This document shows, in pieces, positions 1 to 6,299 of a stretch of DNA of 7,156 nucleotides. Numbering within the stretch: the first letter of the stretch is position 1; each line of letters starts with the position of its first letter. Where the stretch lies: positions 28,909 to 36,064 of the forward strand of contig DHFK01000200.1 of the NCBI GenBank assembly GCA_002400365.1, read 5' to 3'. The notes beneath the pieces are model-generated. The model was not told the origin of the DNA, made no database searches, and saw only the letters and a program-made list of their open reading frames with translations. This DNA comes from Anaerolineales bacterium UBA4826 (GTDB lineage Bacteria > Chloroflexota > Anaerolineae > UBA4142). Position numbers and translations under genes: made by a program.

Positions 1-43
1 AGGTGTAGGCAGCGCTGTAGGCGTAGGCAGCGCCGTAGGCGTA
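1..43. repeat. 18-bp tandem repeat in Pro/Thr stalk codons
   Basis: The unit AGGCGTAGGCAGCGCCGT occurs about 2.4 times (1-18, 19-36, 37-43) with two substitutions in the first copy. Read on the minus strand it encodes a repeated six-residue TPTALP unit in the stalk of the truncated gene. It may continue past the left edge. This is a typical slippage-prone low-complexity linker. Confidence 0.8.
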
Positions 44-504
44 ACCACGATCACGATCGGCGTGGGACTCGCGGGAGGTATCAGCGGCGCGAATGTCGCA
101 AGCGGCGTGTTCGTCGCGCTGGCAAGCCCGATTTTCAAGATGCCCTGGCTGGAGGCGAAGAGCAAAGCGATGGCGGCGAACAAGCACACTACGCCGATGC
201 CTCCCAACGCGAAAAGGAGTATGTTGCTGCGCGGCGCGCCGACCGGCTGGGGCTGCGCCATGGGCGGCGCGGGAGGAACGTAACCACCGGCGCTCGGCGG
301 TTGCGCCTCGACCCAGTTCTGTCCGTCGTGCACGTACCATCTGCCACTGTCGGGTCCGAGCATCCAGAAACGGCGTTGCGCGTCCTGAACCATCAGGTTC
401 TTTAGCGCGGCTTCGAATTGCTCTTGCGTGATGCGCCCGGCGGACACTTGGCCCTTGAGCACAAAGAACTGTTCTTCGGCTTGACGAAATTGGTCGTTTG
501 ACAT
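1..504 (-). CDS. Single-span surface protein with shared N-terminal module, 3' end cut by window edge
   Basis: The frame is open from ATG at 504 to the left edge without a stop, giving 168 residues. Residues 1-67 are the shared module (MSNDQFRQAEEQFF..., ITQEQFEAALKNLM, FWMLG, WYVHDGQNWV). Residues 70-93 are a Pro/Gly/Ala-rich hinge, about 94-117 form one hydrophobic helix (NILLFALGG to ALLFASS), and the rest is a Pro/Thr-rich stalk ending in TPTALPTP. There is no cleavable signal peptide. A module placed before the helix and a TPT stalk after it suggest an N-in, C-out topology. The hinge, helix and SQGILKIG segment closely match the 1002-residue protein encoded just upstream in transcription, so the two are close paralogues; the first 19 residues instead match the 874-residue protein almost exactly. 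The exported domain lies outside the window and its function cannot be called. The start is supported by GAGAGGTG just upstream and by alignment with the 874-residue paralogue. Confidence 0.9.
   Translation of the reverse strand, partial: MSNDQFRQAEEQFFVLKGQVSAGRITQEQFEAALKNLMVQDAQRRFWMLGPDSGRWYVHDGQNWVEAQPPSAGGYVPPAPPMAQPQPVGAPRSNILLFALGGIGVVCLFAAIALLFASSQGILKIGLASATNTPLATFAPLIPPASPTPIVIVVTPTALPTPTALPTP
304..504 (-). repeat. Shared N-terminal module, copy in the truncated gene
   Basis: Codons 1-67. Copy-specific changes are an Arg-Arg in DAQRRF (the other copies have DAQGRF) and a Pro in WMLGPDSG (Ala in the others). The DNA is closest to the 874-residue gene over the first 15 or so codons and closest to the 1002-residue gene from the WYVHDGQNWVEAQPP codons onward. 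Confidence 0.85.
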
Positions 505-507
505 TGA

Positions 508-515
508 CACCTCTC
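508..515 (-). promoter_or_regulatory. Ribosome binding site of the truncated gene
   Basis: GAGAGGTG on the minus strand lies 3 bases before ATG at 504 (5 bases if the core is taken as AGAGG). It lies just outside the intergenic hairpin at 520-580, so the hairpin would leave it exposed. Confidence 0.6.
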
Positions 516-519
516 ATCA

Positions 520-580
520 ACCTTGCGAAGGTTCATCCTGAACGGCGCGCAGCGGAGTCGAAGGAAAACCTTCGCAAGGT
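520..580. repeat. Long intergenic inverted repeat with REP-like core
   Basis: Perfect 14-base arms, ACCTTGCGAAGGTT at 520-533 and its reverse complement at 567-580, enclose 33 bases. Each arm is itself nearly palindromic (AACCTT, three bases, AAGGTT). The enclosed part has TCATCCTGAAC and GTCGAAGGA, which resemble a TCCTGA...GTCGAAGGA intergenic repeat that I recall as common in environmental genomes including Chloroflexota (from memory, not searched). It fills the gap between the 1002-residue gene and the truncated gene, starting 4 bases after the stop codon. No U-run follows, so it is not a classical intrinsic terminator. Possible roles are an mRNA 3'-end stabiliser, a processing site, or a dispersed repeat with no role here. 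Confidence 0.8.
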
Positions 581-584
581 CTGC

Positions 585-3500
585 CTACTGGCATACAGAA
601 AAGTAATAGTAAAAGTAATCGCCCCCGGGCTTTGCAAATTCCACGATGGTTCCGTCCGGCGCTTGATAAAACACGCGGGCGATGAACTGGCGACACGGAC
701 TCGCGCCCGGCGCTTTCCATTTGTTTGACGATGGCAGGGTGTTGCTCCCTACCGGAATTTCGCTCGGCACCTTGGGCGTCTCGCCGAACGACTGTTTCTT
801 GTCCGGCTCGTAAATTTTCACGAACCAATTATAGTTCGCCGCGCCGCCGAGCGTGTTCAGGAAAGTAACCTGGAAGGTGGGGAATTGTCCATCCATGACT
901 TGGGTTGGGTCGGTGCGAACGGCGGTCACGTAGACGCCCGGCGGCGCTGCCGGCGCGGTCGGCGTTGAGGTGGCAATCGGCGCGGCGGGAGTGGGGAGTG
1001 TGCGCGGCGCGGGCTGCAAGACCGGCGCGCGGTTATCGCCGCCGCGCAGGTTGGTGACGCGCACGGTCTGCGAGCCATCGGGCTTGATTGCGTAGATGTC
1101 GTAGCGGATACTGCGATCGGAGGTGAAGACGATCCAGTTGCCATCGGATGACCAGGATGGCGATTCACTCGCTCCCCACGTATTCGTCAAGCGCGTATCT
1201 CCACCACCATCGGCATTAACCAAATGGATTTCCCAATTGCCCGCGGCTCTGGACACGTACGCGATGCGTTTACCATCCGGCGACCACTGCGGGCTGTACG
1301 CCGCGGCTTCGCGGCTGCCGATCAACTTGACTGGGTTGGTGCCGTCGCTGTTCATGATGTAGAGAGCGTCGTAACCATCCCGGTTGGAGGCGAAGACCAG
1401 GCGTCTGCCATCTGGCGACCAATCGGGACTGGAATCGCTCGCCTTGTCGTTGGTGATGCGAGTTTGCGCCGAGCCGTCCGCGTTCATCGCATAGATTTCC
1501 CAGTTGCCGTCGCGATAGGAATGGAACGCGAGCCTGCTGCCGTCGGGAGACCAGGACGGTTCGCTGTCGGTGTTCTGATTGTTGGTGAGGCGCGTCAGCC
1601 CGGAACCGTCGGCATTCATCGTATAGATTTCGGTATTGCCGTCGCGGAGCGAGGCGAACGCGAGCCACCTGCCGTCCGGCGACCACGCGGGGACAAAATC
1701 TCTCGCCGCGTGGTTCGTCAGGCGCGTCGGCTGCGTTCCATCGCTATTGACCGTGTAGATCTCTTCGTTGCCATCGCGGTCGGTGACGAACGCGAACTTG
1801 CTGGCGGACAGCGCGCCAAACACGCTTGCCGGCGCGGACGGTGTAGTTGTCGCCGCCGGCGTGCGCGGCGGCGCCGGGCTAGGCGCAATGAGAGGAACCG
1901 GCGTCGCGACAGTCGTGACGAGTGTGTGTGGGAATTTCGTCTCGGCTTTGCCTTTGTCACCCAGGTCAATTCCGAACGAATACTCCCCAGGCGCGGCGCC
2001 TGGTTTCATGTAAACGATAATCACATTGGGGTAGAGCGATTGCCAGCCGGCGTAGTCGGTGGGCAATTTCAGTTTCGGAGCAAGCGGTAGCGCATCCGAC
2101 AGTTTGACCCCATCGAAGCAAAACAGGTACGCGATGTTTGGCGGACGCGAGTACGTGGCATACGAAAGTGTCAGCGCGCCCGGCGCGGATTGGCGCATGA
2201 ATCGAACGTTCAAGAGATCGGCGAGAGGTTTTGCGACTGTGGTCCGCATGTCGCCGCAGACCGGCGCGAACTGAGCGAGGCGATACGCTTCGAATTGCCG
2301 ATAAAACTCGTCGGGGCTGATGCCGATGGCTTGTGTGAAGGCGTCCTGCCAAGTTGGCGCGGTCGCCATCGCTTGCCAGAACTTGACCAGGATGCCATCT
2401 TCGCCATAACGTGAGACGAGGAATTCGACTCCCAAATAGCCCAGGGGATAGCGCGCGCCATAGTCTTCCAGGGTCGCGCCGTTTTCCGTTTCCAGCGATT
2501 GCAGCGGGTTGCGAAAAGCCGCGCCGGCGATCAGTGCGTCGCGAAAAGTGTCCTCCACCTTGAGCAAGCCATACGCCGCCGCGGTGTGATTCTCGACGTA
2601 CCGCGCGGTCCCTTCGACCAGCCACTTGGGTCCCAGGTCGGCAGAGAAAGTGGCTTGGGAGCGGAGGGATTGGAGGACGTGGAAATACTCGTGGACGAGA
2701 GATTGGATGCGGTAAGCGCTCGTCGTGTTCTTCCAGCCCCCCGCCGCATAGACGCTGATCGTGCTTGCGTTCGCCTGCGCGATTGTATTGCCGCTGGCAA
2801 AGTTCTTTTTGTTGAGGACGATGGTGGGTGAGTCAATGGCGCGTCCAATGAGACGCGCCTGTTCCGCGATCAGCGCATCTAGGTTGGCATACGCGAGAAC
2901 CGTGACCGGTCCGGCTTGGCCCAAGGTCTCGTACGCGAGCGCCATCCCTTTTTCGATTTCGTCGCGCATCTCCTGTGGCACGGCATCGTCGTATTTGAGC
3001 GTGATCGTGGCTGGCAGGTTCGCGCGACCGGCGGGCAGCGGCTTGGGCGTGCGCGTGTACGCCGGCGTTGGCGTCGCGGTGGGAGGCGCAGCGGTTGGCG
3101 GCGCGATGGTGGGCAGTGGCAACGTCGCTCCAGGCGTTGCCGTCACGTAGAGCACGACCGGCGTGGGAGGCGTCGTCGGCGCAAGTGTCGGTAGCGGTAG
3201 TGTAGCCGTCGGACTCGAGCCGATTTTCAAAATGCCCTGGCTCGTCGCGAACAGCAACGCGACGGCGGCGAACAAGCAGACCACGGCAACGCTTCCCAGC
3301 GCGAGGAAAAGTATGTTGCTGCGCGGCGCGCTGTACGATTGCGCTTGCGCCATCGGCGGCGGGGGTGGAACGTAACCGCCAGCGCTCGGCGGCTGCGCCT
3401 CGACCCAGTTCTGTCCGTCGTGCACGTACCATCTGCCGCTGTCCGCGCCGAGCATCCAGAAACGTCCTTGCGCGTCCTGGATCATCAATTGCTTGAGCGC

Positions 3501-3593
3501 CGCGTCGAACTGCTCGCGCGTGACGCGTCCGGTCTCGAGTTGTCCGCGCAGTACAAAGTAATCGTCTTGGGCTCTGCGAAATCGGTCGTCCAT
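585..3593 (-). CDS. Membrane-anchored gluzincin-type metallopeptidase with TolB-like propeller
   Basis: The protein has 1002 residues. Residues 1-67 are the shared N-terminal module; 68-92 are a Pro-rich hinge; about 93-116 are one membrane helix; 127-190 are a Pro/Thr stalk. Residues about 192-445 look like a peptidase MA-type (gluzincin) domain: HEYFH at 301-305 is the HExxH zinc motif, with His301 and His305 as ligands and Glu302 as general base, and Glu327 in KWLVEGTARYVE is the expected third ligand. Residues 446-560 are an unassigned beta-rich region (Cys446, Cys492). After a second Pro/Thr linker, 598-857 hold six PD40/WD40-like blades with WSPDG and EIYxMNxDG motifs. Residues 885-1002 resemble a CARDB/Ig-like beta domain (Cys967, Cys1001). 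The helix has no signal cleavage site, so the protein is probably N-in with everything after the stalk outside. The zinc residues are intact, so activity is plausible; the substrate is unknown. GGAGG lies 8 bases before the ATG. Confidence 0.96.
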   Translation of the reverse strand: MDDRFRRAQDDYFVLRGQLETGRVTREQFDAALKQLMIQDAQGRFWMLGADSGRWYVHDGQNWVEAQPPSAGGYVPPPPPMAQAQSYSAPRSNILFLALGSVAVVCLFAAVALLFATSQGILKIGSSPTATLPLPTLAPTTPPTPVVLYVTATPGATLPLPTIAPPTAAPPTATPTPAYTRTPKPLPAGRANLPATITLKYDDAVPQEMRDEIEKGMALAYETLGQAGPVTVLAYANLDALIAEQARLIGRAIDSPTIVLNKKNFASGNTIAQANASTISVYAAGGWKNTTSAYRIQSLVHEYFHVLQSLRSQATFSADLGPKWLVEGTARYVENHTAAAYGLLKVEDTFRDALIAGAAFRNPLQSLETENGATLEDYGARYPLGYLGVEFLVSRYGEDGILVKFWQAMATAPTWQDAFTQAIGISPDEFYRQFEAYRLAQFAPVCGDMRTTVAKPLADLLNVRFMRQSAPGALTLSYATYSRPPNIAYLFCFDGVKLSDALPLAPKLKLPTDYAGWQSLYPNVIIVYMKPGAAPGEYSFGIDLGDKGKAETKFPHTLVTTVATPVPLIAPSPAPPRTPAATTTPSAPASVFGALSASKFAFVTDRDGNEEIYTVNSDGTQPTRLTNHAARDFVPAWSPDGRWLAFASLRDGNTEIYTMNADGSGLTRLTNNQNTDSEPSWSPDGSRLAFHSYRDGNWEIYAMNADGSAQTRITNDKASDSSPDWSPDGRRLVFASNRDGYDALYIMNSDGTNPVKLIGSREAAAYSPQWSPDGKRIAYVSRAAGNWEIHLVNADGGGDTRLTNTWGASESPSWSSDGNWIVFTSDRSIRYDIYAIKPDGSQTVRVTNLRGGDNRAPVLQPAPRTLPTPAAPIATSTPTAPAAPPGVYVTAVRTDPTQVMDGQFPTFQVTFLNTLGGAANYNWFVKIYEPDKKQSFGETPKVPSEIPVGSNTLPSSNKWKAPGASPCRQFIARVFYQAPDGTIVEFAKPGGDYFYYYFSVCQ
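1023..1802 (-). other. Six-blade TolB-like (PD40) beta-propeller segment
   Basis: Residues 598-857 of the 1002-residue protein. Six units of about 43-45 residues each begin with a strand such as RWLAFAS, then RDGNxEIYxMNxDG, then TRLTN, and end in WSPDG (WSSDG at the fifth boundary). The last unit ends in APVLQP and the first begins at ASKFAFVTDRDG, which fits the usual ring closure between the terminal strands. TolB-type propellers mostly bind proteins or peptides; here it sits outside the membrane after the peptidase domain and could recruit substrate (inference). Confidence 0.9.
2259..3026 (-). other. Peptidase MA-like zinc metallopeptidase domain
   Basis: Residues about 190-445 of the 1002-residue protein. 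The zinc motif HEYFH is encoded at 2679-2693, and the downstream Glu of WLVEGTARYVE lies 22 residues after the second His, as in gluzincins. The following YPLGYLGVEFLVSRYG and the helical EFYRQFEAYRLAQF are typical of the C-terminal half of MA-type domains in surface proteins. No propeptide is recognisable. Confidence 0.85.
3024..3221 (-). other. Pro/Thr-rich stalk after the membrane helix
   Basis: Residues about 125-190 of the 1002-residue protein are low-complexity Pro, Thr and Ala. ATLPLPT occurs twice (129-135 and 156-162), a small internal duplication. Such stalks commonly space an exported domain away from the membrane through the cell wall; it could be glycosylated, but the sequence does not show that. 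Confidence 0.75.
3393..3593 (-). repeat. Shared N-terminal module, copy in the metallopeptidase gene
   Basis: Codons 1-67. The first 20 residues (MDDRFRRAQDDYFVLRGQLE) are the most diverged of the three copies. Codons 24 to 47 lie in a 71-base stretch (3453-3523) identical to 6156-6226 in the 874-residue gene, and 3394-3437 is identical to 302-345 in the truncated gene. Confidence 0.9.
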
Positions 3594-3601
3594 CGTATAC
3601 G

Positions 3602-3606
3602 CCTCC
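3602..3606 (-). promoter_or_regulatory. Ribosome binding site of the metallopeptidase gene
   Basis: GGAGG on the minus strand, 8 bases before ATG at 3593, supports this start. It lies just outside the 3614-3680 hairpin, so it would stay single-stranded if the hairpin forms. Confidence 0.7.
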
Positions 3607-3613
3607 GTGTGTC

Positions 3614-3680
3614 GAGTGACGCGGGACGCGTGGCGGATGATGTTTGTTGCTCGTCACACGCCACGCGTCACGCGTCACTC
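3614..3680. repeat. Long intergenic inverted repeat overlapping a stop codon
   Basis: Two 22-base arms (3614-3635 and 3659-3680) pair with a single mismatch (3624 against 3670) around a 23-base loop. The right arm contains a heptamer repeat, CACGCGT at 3662-3668 and 3669-3675 followed by CAC. The TGA stop of the 874-residue gene (3675-3677) is inside this arm, so the repeat supplies that gene's last codon and stop. No U-run follows the stem on the minus strand, so a classical intrinsic terminator is unlikely. The heptamer structure recalls short tandem heptameric repeats described in other bacteria; kinship is not established. Confidence 0.85.
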
Positions 3681-6299
3681 TCCGGCGTGCCAGTCGCCAA
3701 CGCAATGATCCTTGACCAGGCAATTGCGCACCGTGACGGTCCCCTTGCCCGTGTGGGTGGCTTTATCCACTGTCCCTGTGATGATAATGGGCAGTTTGTT
3801 TGGCAAACCTGTGCGTGGGGAGATGCTGCATGTTTTGCCATCCCTGTACCGGCAGTTGGCAACGGATAGTTCATATTTCAGGTCTGCGACGCTGAGCAGC
3901 GAGAGCGCGCCGGTGGCGGGGTCAACGGTGCCGTTGAGTGTTCCCTCGTAGTCTATTCTTGAGGTCTGATCCCAACTGATGCTCCCGTCACACCCTACAA
4001 CTTTGTAAGTTCCCCGACTGCCGCCTCCCTTGAGCGAACCGCTTGCCGCGCCGCTTTTGAAATCTACGGTGATCTTGATCGTCCCCGCGGTGTTCGTGCC
4101 GAAAGAAGGTTCATCGTAGCCGGGCTCGCACCACCCCACTGGAAGGAAATTTAGACTGAACGTGCCGTTCATGGTATAGACGCTGACTGCCTGCTTGGTC
4201 TGCTGCGCAATCGCAGTGACCGTGGCGCGGAACTCGGCGGTCTTGCTCGCGGCGACTTGTGTTCCGACGGCGCGCTGAGTTGCCAGCGACTGCGCTTGCT
4301 GTGTCTGCGCGGCGAGGGCCTGGGTCGCTTCTGCCGAGTCACGCGCGTCTCTCGTCGCCCAGACCGCCGTGTCTGTCGCGTGCCAAGCCGCCGCTGTTTT
4401 TGTTGCGCGATCAGGGTCGCCTATCATTACATCCCGATGGTCGGCTGCGAGCGACCGAAAGCCCATTTCAAAGCCCACTTGATCTGGCTTTGTCGGTAAC
4501 TCGTACATCGAACAGTAGACGAAAGCCCAGCCAAGATCAGAAACTGGGTCAGTCGCGGTCAATCGCGCATTGCCACTCGTGGTCGTAACGCGGATCGCTT
4601 TTCCGCCACCGCATCCGATTTCAAGCACCTTGGGAAACATACTACCGCTCTGCCAATAAACGTCAACTTCAAAGGAGGCAGATTGCGGCAGGGCAGGTGG
4701 CGGCGGAGAAATCTTTGTCAGTCTGATACTTGTGATGCGGATCGCCGCCACTGGCTCCATCTCTCGTACCGGGGTGGTGGCTTGAATCGTCGGCGAGTTC
4801 TCCCCGCCAAGGTCATAGAGGTCGTTGATCAATTGCTGCGCGCCAGCGGCTTGCCGGGCTAGCGCGCTCGCCTTGCCCCTCGCGAACGATGGCACCGCGC
4901 CTGCCGCGATTTGATTCGCCTCCGCGATGGACGCGCTTTTGAACGCGGCGAACTGAATTTGAGTTGGCGCGGCGGAGGGCGCAGTCAGCACGGTGAGTTG
5001 CACTGCTGCCGCTTGTCGCGCACGGTCGGCGTCCGATTGACCGCGGGCAGTCGTCAGTGTTTTGAGCAGGATGGGATCGAATGGATTCGAGACGGGCGCG
5101 CGCGGTGCGGGCAGCATTAGTGTTTTCGTCACGACCTCTTGCGACGTGGCGAGCCAGGTCTGCACAGTTTTGCCCGCGCCCATCTGGGTCTTGAGTTGCG
5201 CGGCGGCGCTCGCGCTCAGGAACTGCATCGGCGCAACCATTGTCGTGTCTTTCACGTTGGGCAAGAATGGATTGCCCTTGACTGCGGGATCGGTCACGGC
5301 AGGATTCCACAGCCGCGCGCCGTATTCCGCAATCGTGTTGATCGCGTCGCCGCGCGTGACCGTGCCCGCTGGCAAGCCCTCGCGCAGATTCTGCGTCTCA
5401 ATCACAAGCGCGTAGCCCAACCGCGCAATCGAATAATACTGATCTGCCGTTTGTCCCGCCGCGTCGCTGCCTCCATCTTGCGCAACTGCGGTGAGTCCCA
5501 GCGTGCCCGCTGTCTGTGCGACGAGGAACGCGCGCGCGGCAATCTCGCGCAAATCGTCGTCGAGGGGATCAGGCGCAAAGAGTGCAAGCAACGCGAGACC
5601 AGGCAGACGTTGGTTGAGGAAAGTCGCCTTGGCATCGCGGATGAACTTGAGTTCGGCGCGGTTCAAGTCCGCAATCGCGTTCGCCAGACTTGCACTCGAC
5701 GCGGCAAATTCCTGCGGCGCGAGCAGTTTCGGCGGCTCGGAGGTGGCGACGCTGTGCGCGGTGACGCTGATCGTGGTCGGCGATGGTGTTGCCGTGGCTT
5801 GGACAACTCCAACGGGGGGAGTTGCTAGGGGTGGAGGCGGTGGCGTTGGCGCGAGACTAGGCGGGATTTGCGAGACTGTGGAAGGCAATCCGCGTGTGAT
5901 GAACAGGACGACGCAAGCGAAGACGATCAACCCAAGCATCGCTACGCCAGCGGCGAACACCCACATTGAGGAGACGCGTCCGCGCGGCGCGACGCGCTCT
6001 GGAGGCGCAAAAACAGGTGGCGGTCGGCTGGGAGCGTACCCGGGCGCCGCGCGCTCTGGCAATGAAGTGGGTCTGGCGACAGCAGGCGCGGGTGGATTGG
6101 CGCGCACCCAGTTCTGCCCATCGTGGACGAACCACTCGCCAGTGTCCGCGCCGATCATCCAGAAACGTCCTTGCGCGTCCTGGATCATCAATTGCTTGAG
6201 CGCCGCGTCGAACTGCTCGCGCGTGATTCGTCCGGCGGACTGTTGTCCCTTGAGCAAGAAGAACTGTTCTTCGGCTTGGCGAAATTGGTCGTTACTCAT
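3675..6299 (-). CDS. Single-span surface protein of unknown function with shared N-terminal module
   Basis: The protein has 874 residues. Residues 1-67 are the shared module, with a classic SHOCT-like helix-turn-helix look in GRITREQFDAALKQLM; 68-111 are a Pro/Arg-rich hinge; about 112-134 are one membrane helix (MWVFAAGVAMLG...). Arg residues before the helix favour N-in topology. After a Pro/Thr linker (136-190), residues 191-500 are mostly helical and Ala-rich with no family I recognise. Residues 515-625 are beta-rich with Cys563 and Cys596. Residues 629-705 are an Ala/Thr-rich coil. Residues 706-874 are a beta-rich domain with six Cys (724, 770, 816, 824, 860, 866). The eight exported Cys are an even number, consistent with disulfides outside the cell. 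No catalytic motif is visible. Start: AAGGGGGAAG lies 4 bases before ATG, and MSNDQFRQAEEQFF matches the truncated paralogue. The stop lies in the downstream hairpin. Confidence 0.95.
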   Translation of the reverse strand: MSNDQFRQAEEQFFLLKGQQSAGRITREQFDAALKQLMIQDAQGRFWMIGADTGEWFVHDGQNWVRANPPAPAVARPTSLPERAAPGYAPSRPPPVFAPPERVAPRGRVSSMWVFAAGVAMLGLIVFACVVLFITRGLPSTVSQIPPSLAPTPPPPPLATPPVGVVQATATPSPTTISVTAHSVATSEPPKLLAPQEFAASSASLANAIADLNRAELKFIRDAKATFLNQRLPGLALLALFAPDPLDDDLREIAARAFLVAQTAGTLGLTAVAQDGGSDAAGQTADQYYSIARLGYALVIETQNLREGLPAGTVTRGDAINTIAEYGARLWNPAVTDPAVKGNPFLPNVKDTTMVAPMQFLSASAAAQLKTQMGAGKTVQTWLATSQEVVTKTLMLPAPRAPVSNPFDPILLKTLTTARGQSDADRARQAAAVQLTVLTAPSAAPTQIQFAAFKSASIAEANQIAAGAVPSFARGKASALARQAAGAQQLINDLYDLGGENSPTIQATTPVREMEPVAAIRITSIRLTKISPPPPALPQSASFEVDVYWQSGSMFPKVLEIGCGGGKAIRVTTTSGNARLTATDPVSDLGWAFVYCSMYELPTKPDQVGFEMGFRSLAADHRDVMIGDPDRATKTAAAWHATDTAVWATRDARDSAEATQALAAQTQQAQSLATQRAVGTQVAASKTAEFRATVTAIAQQTKQAVSVYTMNGTFSLNFLPVGWCEPGYDEPSFGTNTAGTIKITVDFKSGAASGSLKGGGSRGTYKVVGCDGSISWDQTSRIDYEGTLNGTVDPATGALSLLSVADLKYELSVANCRYRDGKTCSISPRTGLPNKLPIIITGTVDKATHTGKGTVTVRNCLVKDHCVGDWHAGE
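4185..4415 (-). other. Ala/Thr-rich helical coil between two beta domains
   Basis: Residues 629-705 of the 874-residue protein are rich in Ala, Thr and Gln (TKTAAAWHATDTAVWATRDA, then QALAAQTQQAQSLATQRAVG) with few Pro or Gly. Hydrophobic and Ala positions recur at heptad-like or 11-residue spacing, suggesting a long amphipathic helix or coiled coil that spaces or oligomerises the flanking domains. I recall similar 'AT-x-TA' coils in Chloroflexota surface proteins; this was not searched. Confidence 0.65.
6090..6299 (-). repeat. Shared N-terminal module, copy in the 874-residue gene
   Basis: Codons 1-70. Its start (codons 1-12 or so) is nearly identical in DNA to the truncated gene: runs of 14 and 20 exact bases at 6280-6293 and 6259-6278 against 485-498 and 464-483, with one base different between them. 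Its middle is identical to the metallopeptidase gene for 71 bases (6156-6226). It lacks the EAQPPSAGGYVPP hinge that the other two copies share. Confidence 0.9.

Noticed and set aside
498..728. Short plus-strand frame of 76 codons across the 520-580 hairpin
   Set aside because: It overlaps the intergenic repeat and the 3' end of the metallopeptidase gene, and its translation is only repeat-derived and antisense sequence.
1224..2090. Open frame of 288 codons on the plus strand opposite the propeller
   Set aside because: It is antisense to the regular PD40 repeats, whose biased codons keep the opposite strand open. The product is Arg/Val-rich without domain features, and the minus-strand frame clearly codes.
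3614..3680. Rho-independent terminator after the 874-residue gene
   Set aside because: The stem is strong but much longer than usual, starts within the stop codon region, and has no U-run after it on the transcribed strand.
4589..4630. VLEIGCGGG in the 874-residue protein resembles motif I of SAM-dependent methyltransferases
   Set aside because: It lies in a beta-rich exported region, without the other methyltransferase motifs or a Rossmann-like order, and the Cys probably pairs with Cys596.
5165..5195. MGAGKT in the 874-residue protein resembles a Walker A loop
   Set aside because: The first Gly of GxxxxGKT is missing (Thr in its place), no Walker B follows, and the region is predicted to be outside the cell, where ATP binding is unlikely.
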